From Firmicutes bacterium HGW-Firmicutes-14 (lineage in GTDB: Bacteria; Bacillota; Thermincolia; Thermincolales; UBA2595), in the NCBI GenBank assembly GCA_002840275.1, contig PHAB01000015.1, positions 1-64,000 of the forward strand: DNA of 64,000 nucleotides. The letters run 5' to 3'. The notes below the pieces were generated by a model. It saw only the letters and a list, made by a program, of their open reading frames with translations, was not told where the DNA came from and searched no databases. The position numbers were made by a program, and so were the translations under genes. Positions 1 through 6,388 of the stretch are shown in pieces (position 1 is the stretch's first letter; the number at the start of each line of letters is the position of its first letter).

Positions 1-402
1 CATTTGATTGTATACAAACCGTACACAGCCAAAGGTTTTATTTATTAGAACAGCTTGTTCTTTGTTTGGATAAAGGCGATATTTATATGCTTTATTCACG
101 GCTTTTCACCCTGGCCACTCATCTGATGGATTTTAATGAACTTCTGTTGGCCGATTTCAAAACGCCTGATAAGATTCAGGGATTGCTGAAAAAATTAACG
201 CCATTACTCATTAAAATTGCTGCAACATATGAGGCAGTTGGAGCTGATTATATTAGCCTCAGAGAAATGTCGGGAACAACTCATTAGCCCAAAACAGTTT
301 AAACAGCTTCTGCAACCGGAATTAATCAAGCAAACGATAGTAATTTGTAACAAAAAATTCGAAGTTGATTATTGCTTTTTATCATACTGCGGGGTAATAT
401 AA
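1..402 (+). pseudogene. Decayed UroD-family (MtaA-like) methyltransferase remnant
   Basis: A reading frame is open from the window edge and ends at a stop at 285-287. Its last residues (AVGADYISLREM) look like the core of uroporphyrinogen-decarboxylase-family methyltransferases. The family text then resumes in the next frame (QLISPKQFKQLLQPELIKQT, about 283-345), so a frameshift near 265-285 separates two parts of one gene. After about 345 no family-like sequence remains and the frame closes at 402, inside the ars promoter. A deletion has therefore also removed the C-terminal third, which carries the zinc-binding cysteine in MtaA-type enzymes. The 5' end lies outside the window. A sequencing error could explain the frameshift but not the missing end. 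Confidence 0.6.
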
Positions 403-427
403 ACATATAAATAATGTTAAATATGTT
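372..427 (+). promoter_or_regulatory. ars operon promoter and candidate ArsR operator
   Basis: TTGCTT (372-377) and TAATAT (395-400) are 17 bases apart and form a plausible sigma-A promoter. Just downstream lies an inverted repeat, AACATAT (402-408) and ATATGTT (421-427) with a 12-base spacer, where an ArsR/SmtB-family repressor would block the start of transcription. A shine-dalgarno-like GAGGGGG precedes arsR. The operator assignment is inferred from position and symmetry. Confidence 0.5.
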
Positions 428-460
428 GATGTTATAACTGCTTATGCGAGGGGGTGTATC

Positions 461-850
461 ATGAAAAAAATTGCGGAGTTTTACAAGGCTTTGGGGGATG
501 AGGTCAGGTTAAAGATACTGCATATGCTGACAGAACGGGAAATGTGTGTCTGTGAAATAATTGACCGACTGGATATGTCCCAGCCGGCTGTTTCCCATCA
601 CCTGAAAATTCTCAGACAGGCCGGGCTGGTAAAAGACAGCAGAGAAGGCAAGTGGATATACTACTCTTTAAATGACTCTGTCTTCAAGGACGTTTTCCCG
701 GGTGAAAAATTAGAAATAATTCAATGTTACGCTGAGCCTATTAGAAGGCGGATGGCAAACCTGCCGTCTTCTCCGGTGAGAACCGATCCGGCTGTCTGTG
801 AAAAACTGACTATGAAAAAGACGGTCAGAAAATTAGTGGATAACGGTTAA
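461..850 (+). CDS. arsR: ArsR-family arsenite-responsive repressor
   Basis: Winged-helix repressor of the ArsR/SmtB family, 129 residues, expected to leave its operator when arsenite binds. The metal-site motif MCVCE at residues 28-32 puts Cys29 and Cys31 at the start of the alpha-3 helix, as in classical ArsR (ELCVC). The recognition helix follows as SQPAVSHHLKILRQAGLV (40-57), then the wing (REGKWIYYSL). The C-terminal tail of about 35 residues is longer than minimal ArsR and has two more cysteines, which could add a third thiol ligand. First gene of arsR-acr3-arsD-arsA, so it most likely represses its own operon. Confidence 0.92.
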   Translation: MKKIAEFYKALGDEVRLKILHMLTEREMCVCEIIDRLDMSQPAVSHHLKILRQAGLVKDSREGKWIYYSLNDSVFKDVFPGEKLEIIQCYAEPIRRRMANLPSSPVRTDPAVCEKLTMKKTVRKLVDNG

Positions 851-875
851 CAAAGGATAAAGGAGGCAAAATCAA

Positions 876-1946
876 GTGGCACAAAAAGAAGCAAAATTAT
901 CTTTACTGGACAGGCTGCTGACCCTATGGATATTTCTTGCTATGGCCGTAGGGGTTGGCGCAGGGTATATTTTCCCCGGGGTAGCTGACCTTTTAGACAG
1001 GTTATCTATAGGGACCACTTCTATTCCCATTGCTGTCGGACTTATTATAATGATGTACCCGCCCCTGGCGAAAGTAAATTACCGGGAACTGGGCAAGGTC
1101 TTTAGAAACACCAAGGTCCTTGGATTATCTTTGATCCAAAACTGGATTATCGGCCCAATCCTTATGTTCGTGCTGGCTATTGTATTTTTGAAGGACTACC
1201 CTGAATACATGGTTGGTCTAATCCTTATCGGTCTGGCCCGGTGTATTGCCATGGTAATTATTTGGAACAGTTTGGCCAAGGGTGACTCGGAATATGCTGC
1301 AGCCCTGGTTGCATTTAACTCAATATTTCAGGTGGTTTTCTATTCGGTTTATGCCTGGCTGTTCATTACAGTGCTGCCCGAGTGGCTGGGCCTCAAAGGC
1401 ATGGAAGTTGATGTTACTATGGGTGAAGTAGCCAAGAGTGTGGCTATCTACCTGGGCATACCTTTTGCTGCCGGACTGCTGACACGATTATTCCTGGAAC
1501 CGGCCATGGGGAAGGAGTGGTATGAAAAAACCTTTGTGCCCAAGATCAGCCCCCTGGCTTTAATCGCCCTCTTGTTTACAATCGTGGTAATGTTCTCGTA
1601 TAAAGGGCAGTTAATAGTACAATTGCCTGTGGATGTGGTGCGAATAGCTATCCCGCTGCTTATCTATTTTGTTGTAATGTTCACCGTTTCGTTCTTTATC
1701 AGCAAGGGAGTCGGCGTCAATTACGGGCAAACTACCAGTCTTTCTTTTACTGCGGCCAGCAATAATTTCGAGTTGGCTATTGCCGTTGCTGTGGCAGTGT
1801 TTGGTATTAATTCCGGCCAGGCTTTTGCCGCGGTTATCGGTCCGTTGATTGAAGTGCCGGTCATGATTGGCCTGGTTAATGTGGCCCTGGCCTGGGGCAG
1901 AAAATATTTTACCAAAGAAGGCGAAGTAGTCCGTTCGGAAGGATAA
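876..1946 (+). CDS. acr3: ACR3-family arsenite efflux permease
   Basis: Inner-membrane arsenite/H+ antiporter of the ACR3 (bile-acid transporter fold) family, 356 residues and about ten hydrophobic segments. The start is GTG at 876, placed by the AGGAGG at 861-866. The family signature [12 protein letters not shown] is present; Cys123 in it matches the conserved cysteine needed for transport in ACR3 proteins. The helix-break motif [15 protein letters not shown] near residue 295 is also intact. It lies 25 bases after arsR in the same operon. Because arsA downstream is broken, the pump probably works as a secondary carrier. Confidence 0.95.
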   Translation: MAQKEAKLSLLDRLLTLWIFLAMAVGVGAGYIFPGVADLLDRLSIGTTSIPIAVGLIIMMYPPLAKVNYRELGKVFRNTKVLGLSLIQNWIIGPILMFVLAIVFLKDYPEYMVGLILIGLARCIAMVIIWNSLAKGDSEYAAALVAFNSIFQVVFYSVYAWLFITVLPEWLGLKGMEVDVTMGEVAKSVAIYLGIPFAAGLLTRLFLEPAMGKEWYEKTFVPKISPLALIALLFTIVVMFSYKGQLIVQLPVDVVRIAIPLLIYFVVMFTVSFFISKGVGVNYGQTTSLSFTAASNNFELAIAVAVAVFGINSGQAFAAVIGPLIEVPVMIGLVNVALAWGRKYFTKEGEVVRSEG

Positions 1947-1950
1947 AAGA

Positions 1951-1990
1951 TGAACCCTCCCCATTAGGGTTAGCCCAGGGGGAGGGTTCA
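1951..1990 (+). other. Intergenic hairpin between acr3 and arsD
   Basis: TGAACCCTCCCC and its complement GGGGGAGGGTTCA form a strong GC-rich stem of about 12 base pairs between acr3 and arsD. No U-run follows, so it is more likely an mRNA-stabilising or attenuating hairpin than a full terminator. It could lower expression of arsD and arsA relative to the pump. Confidence 0.6.
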
Positions 1991-2015
1991 TTAAAAGGTG
2001 GAGGATTGTATTATA

Positions 2016-2330
2016 ATGAAGGTAGAGTTTTTTGAGCCCCCTATGTGCTGCAGCACCGGTCTCTGCGGCCCGGCTCCTGATAAGACACTGGTCCGGTTGA
2101 ACCAAGATATCAACAATTTAAAAGAAAAGTATCCAGGTATCATTGTTGAGCGTTACATGATTACCCAGCAGCCGCTAAAATTCAGGGATAACGAAGAGGT
2201 TTACAGACTGGTGAAGGAAAACAGCAAAGTAATATTACCGATAACAACATTAAACGGTAAGGTTATAAATACCCACAGATATCCTGCTCTGGACGAAATA
2301 GTTGAAGCAATAGAAGGTGAAACCAAATGA
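2016..2330 (+). CDS. arsD: ArsD arsenic metallochaperone
   Basis: ArsD binds trivalent arsenic or antimony and hands it to ArsA. The protein is 104 residues from ATG 2016; the GGTGGAGGA before it is the ribosome binding site, and an in-frame GTG at 1998 lies inside that site so is not used. The metal site is visible as MCCSTGLCGP with Cys11, Cys12 and Cys17, matching the Cys12-Cys13-Cys18 triad of characterised ArsD. The thioredoxin-like fold core (KVILPITTLNGKVI) is intact. Its stop overlaps the arsA start by 4 bases, typical of translational coupling. Confidence 0.93.
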   Translation: MKVEFFEPPMCCSTGLCGPAPDKTLVRLNQDINNLKEKYPGIIVERYMITQQPLKFRDNEEVYRLVKENSKVILPITTLNGKVINTHRYPALDEIVEAIEGETK

Positions 2331-3632
2331 CCAAATTTTTGTTTTTTTCCGGTAAGGGCGGTGTTGGCAAAACTTCCATGGCCTGTTCTGCTGCAGTATA
2401 TTATGCATTGAAAGGTGAAACAACCTTGATTGTAACAACCGACCCGGCAGCCAACCTTTCCGATGTGTTCGAACAGGAGATCGGGCACATGGTTACCAAA
2501 ATTGATGGGATTGATAGTCTCTGGGCCATGGAAATCAACCCGGATGTGGCAACCAGGGAATATAAGGATAATGCCCTGGCCCCCATGCGGGACCTTTTTG
2601 ACGAGGAAATGTTAAAAGTTGCTGAAGAGCAGTTAAGCGGTCCATGCACTGAGGAAATGGCCGCTTTTGACAAATTTATAGATTTCATGGAAGACGATAT
2701 ACGAAGTGGTGGTATTTGACACTGCTCCTACCGGCCATACCATTAGATTGTTGGAACTGCCTGTGGACTGGAGCAAACATATCGAGGAAAGCTCAAAAGG
2801 CAGCGGGCAGACCTGTATGGGTCCGGTCCAGTTGATTCAGGAAAGCAAGCAGAAATATGATGATGCTATAGCCAAACTGAGGGACCCGGCGGCAACAGAT
2901 TTCATTTTTGTCCTGCAGCCGGAGCAGACGTCCCTGGAGGAGACCAAACGGTCTTCCGGTGAACTCGGAGAAATAGGCATCAAGACAACCCACTTGATTG
3001 TTAACGGGCTGATACCCGCGGAGGAGGCCGTAAACCCCTTTTTTAAACAAAGGTATGAAATGCAGCAGCAACATTTAGCGGAAATTTGCAAAACTTTTGG
3101 CGGAATACCGGTTAAGACTATGGAGCTCTTTGACAATGAACTAAAGGGGCTGGATATTGTTGGAAAATCCAATGTCAGTAAAACCACTTTGCTGGAAAAG
3201 CTTCTGGTTGAGCTAAAAAAGAGAGGATACCGGGTTGCCATAGTTAAGCATGATATCCACGGTTTCAATATTGACCAGCCGGGGAAAGATACATGGTGAC
3301 ATGCCCAGGCTGGGGCAGATACAGTGATTATTTCTTCTCCCGCCAAGGTTGCATTGATTAGCAGGGTGGATCAGGAAAAGACCCTGGATCAGGTGGCTGC
3401 CATGGCCGGGGATGTAGATATTATTTTTACCGAAGGTTATAAACGGGAGAACAAACCCAAGATTGAAGTATTTCGCAGCGGGGTTTATGACGAAATCCTT
3501 TGTAAGCCCAGCGAGTTGATTGCCATAGCCAGTGACCGGCAGTTTGACAACGGAGTTCCCTGTTTCGATCTGGATGATGCCAGTGGTTTGATTGATCTAA
3601 TTGAGAGGCTTTACCTGAAACCAGGTGTTTAG
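2327..3632 (+). pseudogene. Broken arsA fused in frame to a mobB remnant
   Basis: The first part is ArsA, the arsenite-pump ATPase: P-loop SGKGGVGKTS (8-17) and DPAANLSD are intact, but the frame ends at 2719. The family text resumes out of frame from about 2703 (EVVVFDTAPTGHTIRLLELP), so one extra or two missing bases near 2700 break it. After ArsA-like text to about 3152 the same frame passes straight into MobB, the molybdopterin-guanine dinucleotide accessory GTPase (VGKSNVSKTTLLEKLL, KHDIHGF). The MobB P-loop has Ser where Gly is expected (GKSNVSKTT), its own N-terminus is lost, and a TGA at 3297-3299 interrupts KDTW-HAQAGAD, where an Arg codon is usual. The frame then runs to 3632. At least three lesions make both activities unlikely. 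Confidence 0.8.
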
Positions 3633-3715
3633 GAGGGTAAGTTAATGGATATTACAGGTAACGGAAATTGTATCACCAGTTATTATTAAAGTTGAAGGAA
3701 GCGGGAAGTATTTGT

Positions 3716-3922
3716 CTACTTCATTTTTATAGCCCGCTGAGGACAAAAATTAACACATCTTCCACAGCCAACGCACTTATCCTGATCGATTTCCGGAAAT
3801 TCCGCATTAAAGAACCATCTTTTCTTTTGGGTAATGGCTCCAATATGGCAAGATTTTCTTGCAGGACAAAATGGTGAATGATCGCATTGGTTTTTGTTTA
3901 GTACGGCCCTTTTAACCTTCAT
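3716..3922 (-). CDS. Small ferredoxin-like 4Fe-4S protein
   Basis: A 68-residue iron-sulfur protein from ATG 3922 (minus strand), with AAGGGGGG as ribosome binding site; an upstream in-frame ATG at 3946 lies inside the operator and is less likely. The C-terminal motif CVGCGRCVNFCP is a canonical 4Fe-4S site. The N-terminal set Cys13, Cys19, Cys25 (CDHSPFCPARKSC) has atypical spacing, so a second cluster is possible but not certain. No redox partner is adjacent. It faces the membrane protein at 4055 and shares a candidate CsoR-type operator with it. Substrate or partner cannot be told from the sequence. Confidence 0.85.
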   Translation of the reverse strand: MKVKRAVLNKNQCDHSPFCPARKSCHIGAITQKKRWFFNAEFPEIDQDKCVGCGRCVNFCPQRAIKMK

Positions 3923-3941
3923 TATATATACCCCCCTTAAA

Positions 3942-3988
3942 ACCATTATACCCTATGGGGGTATAATGGTAAAGGGATTTGTTATAAT
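3942..3988. promoter_or_regulatory. Divergent promoters with CsoR/CstR-type operator
   Basis: A perfect 12-base inverted repeat (3942-3953 and 3959-3970) contains ATACCCTATGGGGGTAT (3948-3964), the layout of operators bound by CsoR-family repressors (copper CsoR, persulfide CstR, formaldehyde FrmR). For the minus-strand ferredoxin, TTTACC and TATAAT (3945-3950) lie 17 bases apart with the site in the spacer. For the plus-strand gene, an extended -10 TGTTATAAT is at 3980-3988. Binding would cover both promoters. No csoR-like gene lies in the window, so the regulator and signal are unknown. Confidence 0.6.
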
Positions 3989-4054
3989 CCATGCTTTCCC
4001 GGTAAAAAATATAAGATGAATTGTTTTTTAAAACCGGGGAAGGACGGATAAGAT

Positions 4055-4522
4055 ATGTTGAGAGACAGTATTTTAGCGGGCGCCACAGCCGGTATGGCAG
4101 CGACCCTGATTAAGAACATACCAAACCTTATCCTCTGGAAGACGGGGATAGTGGAGTACATTTATTTTCACCTGGCCGCTTCAGCTTTAATAAGCCCTAA
4201 TGAAGTCGGCTCCCCTATAGGACTGTTAGTCGGGGTGGTAGTTGACATCATCACAGGAGGCACATTGGGCATACTGATTATATATTTTTTGAAGATAACA
4301 GGTAAGGATTACTGGTGGTTTAAGGGCCTGATTGTGGGCAACCTGATATGGTTGTGGGGCCTTGGAGTTGCCATTAACTTCGGTGTGGCCAGGATAGTCC
4401 CTCTCGACCCGGTTTTCCGGTTAACTTCTCTGATAGAGCACCAGATTTTTGGATTGGCAGGTTCTTTTCTGATAATACAATGGTATCCCGGAAGATTGGC
4501 GGGTATCCCGAATAAAGAGTAA
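4055..4522 (+). CDS. Putative integral membrane protein, unknown function
   Basis: A 155-residue protein with about four hydrophobic segments (roughly residues 8-25, 56-83, 92-112 and 128-148) and short polar loops, so almost certainly an inner-membrane protein. The start ATG 4055 follows GGGGAAGGACGG. I do not recognise a characterised family; charged residues within the membrane part are few (Asp64, Lys81, Lys84, Asp85), which gives no clear transport signature. It sits downstream of the CsoR-type operator and ends just before a strong terminator, so it is a single-gene unit. A role in thiol, metal or aldehyde stress is possible only by the operator. Confidence 0.7.
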   Translation: MLRDSILAGATAGMAATLIKNIPNLILWKTGIVEYIYFHLAASALISPNEVGSPIGLLVGVVVDIITGGTLGILIIYFLKITGKDYWWFKGLIVGNLIWLWGLGVAINFGVARIVPLDPVFRLTSLIEHQIFGLAGSFLIIQWYPGRLAGIPNKE

Positions 4523-4532
4523 GTTTAACGAC

Positions 4533-4562
4533 AAAAGGCCTTCGTTTTAACGAAGGCCTTTT
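4533..4562. terminator. Bidirectional intrinsic terminator
   Basis: AAAAGGCCTTCG (4533-4544) and CGAAGGCCTTTT (4551-4562) form a 12-base stem with a six-base loop, with T-runs on both strands. It ends the membrane protein gene on the plus strand and the tiny gene 4577-4663 on the minus strand. Confidence 0.9.
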
Positions 4563-4576
4563 ATCTATCGATTTTT

Positions 4577-4663
4577 CTAGCAAACATCGTCCCCGGCAAA
4601 CAGGAGGATCAGTATGAGGAAAAGAACAAATGCAACACGGTTGCCCCCACAGAATCCACCCAC
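4577..4663 (-). CDS. Tiny Gly-rich/hydrophobic protein (YjcZ/SscA-like pattern)
   Basis: A 28-residue minus-strand frame from GTG 4663: a glycine-rich head (GGFCGGNR) followed by a hydrophobic stretch (VAFVLFLILILLFAG) and an acidic-Cys tail. This layout resembles the tiny single-segment sporulation proteins of the YjcZ/SscA type found in many spore formers. GGAAAGGGG lies nine bases before the GTG; an ATG at 4672 would give 31 residues but touches the ribosome binding site. It runs towards the bidirectional terminator at 4533-4562, which supports a real convergent gene. Identity rests on pattern only. Confidence 0.5.
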   Translation of the reverse strand: MGGFCGGNRVAFVLFLILILLFAGDDVC

Positions 4664-4795
4664 GGCTAACATCCCCTTTCCGGTAATAAATTCTTCGTGC
4701 TCTTATTAAATCCTATGAAAATAAAATACAGGAGGTGCTATTCCACAGGCCGGAAAGAAACAAGAAAAGATTTTTTCGAATGTATTGATTATTTA

Positions 4796-4823
4796 ATATC
4801 AAAGTGATATCATAATAATATCA
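4796..4823. promoter_or_regulatory. Triple half-site operator upstream of SPFH gene
   Basis: Three copies of one hexamer in alternating orientation: ATATCA (4796-4801), TGATAT (4805-4810), ATATCA (4818-4823), giving two overlapping perfect inverted repeats. Such arrays are what ribbon-helix-helix dimers bind, and a ribbon-helix-helix protein is encoded in the next operon (5732-5920). Autoregulation is inferred. Between 4664 and 4795 I see no other gene. Confidence 0.5.
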
Positions 4824-4870
4824 ATAAACGCTTGAGAATAATAAGCGGATTAATAACTGGAGGGAGTAAA

Positions 4871-5716
4871 ATGGAAGAAATAAAAGCATGGAAAATAAAC
4901 GGATTTGCCGGGGTTTTGGCGGTGCTGGCACTGGTGGCTGCAGCTGTTTTTCTCTTTACCGGCCAGAACTTTTTCGCCGGTATCCTGATGATCATTATTG
5001 CATCTCTCACAGCAAGCGGAATAATAGTAGTCCAGCCGAACCAGGCTTTGGCCCTCACCTTCTTTGGCGCTTATAAGGGAACTGTCAGGGACAGCGGCAT
5101 CTGGCTGACAATTCCCCTCTGTATTCGGAAAAAGGTTTCTCTTCGGGTCCGTAACTTTAACAGTGCAAAACTGAAAGTAAATGATGTGGAGGGCAACCCG
5201 GTAGAAATAGCGGCTGTTGTAGTATTCAGAGTGGTAGATTCAGCGAAGGCATTGTTTGATGTAGACGATTATGAAGAATTTGTGGAGATTCAGAGTGAAA
5301 CCGCCCTTCGCCATGTGGCCACAAAGTATCCCTATGACCTATTTGAGGATGATGGATACTCCCTGAGAGGAAATGCTGAGGAAGTGGCAGAGGAATTAGC
5401 CCGGGAACTCCAGATCCGCTTGGCGGTAGCCGGAGTGGAGGTAATGGAAGCCAGGCTTACCCACCTGGCCTATGCAACGGAAATTGCCAGTGCCATGCTG
5501 CAAAGGCAGCAGGCTTCAGCTATTGTTTCCGCGCGCCAGAAAATCGTGGAAGGAGCCGTTGGAATGGCCCATATGGCTATTGAGATGCTTCAGAAGGACA
5601 ATATAGTAGAACTGGATGAAGAGCGCAAGGTTGCGATGATAAATAATTTAATGGTCGCAATTGTTGCTGAGCGGGCTGCCCAGCCGGTAATAAATACAGG
5701 AAGCCTTTATCAGTAA
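4871..5716 (+). CDS. SPFH/Band-7 domain membrane protein
   Basis: A 281-residue member of the stomatin/prohibitin/flotillin (SPFH) superfamily. Two close hydrophobic segments (about 10-30 and 33-50) form an N-terminal membrane hairpin, then the SPFH domain starts at VVQPNQALALTFFGAYKGTVRDSG and runs to about 210, followed by a helical, alanine- and glutamine-rich oligomerisation tail. Start ATG 4871 is set by GGAGGGAG; a longer frame from 4832 lacks a ribosome binding site. SPFH proteins form membrane scaffolds and often control proteases, but no NfeD or protease partner is adjacent. It forms an operon with the ribbon-helix-helix gene 15 bases downstream. Confidence 0.9.
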   Translation: MEEIKAWKINGFAGVLAVLALVAAAVFLFTGQNFFAGILMIIIASLTASGIIVVQPNQALALTFFGAYKGTVRDSGIWLTIPLCIRKKVSLRVRNFNSAKLKVNDVEGNPVEIAAVVVFRVVDSAKALFDVDDYEEFVEIQSETALRHVATKYPYDLFEDDGYSLRGNAEEVAEELARELQIRLAVAGVEVMEARLTHLAYATEIASAMLQRQQASAIVSARQKIVEGAVGMAHMAIEMLQKDNIVELDEERKVAMINNLMVAIVAERAAQPVINTGSLYQ

Positions 5717-5731
5717 CGGAGGGATCTAAGA

Positions 5732-5920
5732 ATGCCTCCTAAAAAGAGTTTTCCTTTAAGGATAGAACCCCGGCTTTATGAAGCGCTCGAACGGTGGGCA
5801 GCTGATGAAATGAGAAGCGTTAATTCACATATTGAATTCCTCCTGAGGGAAACCGTACGGAGGGCGGGCCGGTTGCCTGACAGTAATAAGAATCAAGACG
5901 GTGACAAAAAAAGGAAATGA
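5732..5920 (+). CDS. Ribbon-helix-helix (Arc/CopG-like) DNA-binding protein
   Basis: A 62-residue protein with the Arc/MetJ layout: beta strand [15 protein letters not shown], helix [10 protein letters not shown], turn [17 protein letters not shown], then a basic tail ([12 protein letters not shown]). The strand would pair in a dimer and enter the DNA major groove. Ribosome binding site CGGAGGGA. It directly follows the SPFH gene and I see no toxin gene beside it, so an antitoxin role is unlikely; control of the SPFH promoter through the ATATCA/TGATAT array at 4796-4823 is the simpler view. Pairing of SPFH and Arc-like genes is common in Firmicutes as far as I recall. Confidence 0.85.
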   Translation: MPPKKSFPLRIEPRLYEALERWAADEMRSVNSHIEFLLRETVRRAGRLPDSNKNQDGDKKRK

Positions 5921-6076
5921 ATTTATTCCGCCATACCTGCAATTTAACCCTCCAACCCCGCATTATAAGCCCGTTGAAAAGGTAAATGACAGCAAACGAA
6001 GAAATTACGCACACAACATTCAGGTTACTGGAAACGGCCAATAAAAAGCATTTTGGCAGGTATGGGAGGGAAGCCA

Positions 6077-6283
6077 ATGGTTCGGTGTCCGCTCAGGGAA
6101 AATTGTTTTCTGATGTCTGATGCTAAGTTAATGCCGGTTTTGCGCTGTACTATTGAAAAGTATTACTGCAACAAGGCAAACCATACAAAATGTGCCCGGT
6201 TCAAACTTATGCAGGCAGGACTTCCTGTGCCAAAAACCCTGCTGCCAAATGACAAAACTTGTATAACCGCTCAATCGGAGTAA
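6077..6283 (+). CDS. Small cysteine-rich protein, unknown
   Basis: A 68-residue protein from ATG 6077, with GGGAGGG six bases upstream. Six cysteines are spread as C4, C10, C24, C31, C39 and C62 (RCPLRENC, RCTIEKYYC, HTKCARF), with conserved-looking prolines, which suggests a structural metal site (zinc or Fe-S) rather than a secreted disulfide protein, as no signal peptide is seen. I do not recognise the family. It forms a single-gene unit ending in the terminator at 6291-6336. The 156 bases before it hold no other supported gene. Confidence 0.7.
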   Translation: MVRCPLRENCFLMSDAKLMPVLRCTIEKYYCNKANHTKCARFKLMQAGLPVPKTLLPNDKTCITAQSE

Positions 6284-6290
6284 AAAGTTA

Positions 6291-6336
6291 AAAATAAGAG
6301 GCCAACATTTCAAACATGGCGGCCTCTTATTTTTTG
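6291..6336 (+). terminator. Intrinsic terminator of the Cys-rich gene
   Basis: AAAATAAGAGGCC and GGCCTCTTATTTTTT pair across a 17-base loop, followed by a T-run. The A-rich 5' side could serve the convergent mscS gene on the minus strand as well. Confidence 0.85.
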
Positions 6337-6388
6337 CACTTTTTTTATTATTTGCGGCATCCCGCTGTTTACTATAATGCTGCCTGAT

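Noticed and set aside
3297-3299. TGA in the mobB part read as selenocysteine
   Set aside because: MobB proteins have Arg here, no selenocysteine role is known for the family, and the gene already carries other lesions. A simple CGA or AGA to TGA change is more likely.
3324-3632. Independent gene starting at GTG 3324
   Set aside because: It is only the second half of MobB, lacks the P-loop, and has no ribosome binding site. It belongs to the broken arsA-mobB unit.
4614-4709. 31-residue plus-strand frame with strong AGGAGG
   Set aside because: The product (Pro/Asn/Thr-rich) resembles nothing, while the opposite strand gives a coherent Gly-hydrophobic protein ending at a terminator. The AGGAGG may be a chance match.
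5732-5920. Antitoxin of a toxin-antitoxin pair
   Set aside because: No small toxin-like gene lies on either side; the partner is an SPFH membrane protein.
5985-6119. 44-codon frame starting at ATG 5985
   Set aside because: Weak ribosome binding site (GAAAAGGT) and overlap with the better-supported 68-residue Cys protein in another frame.
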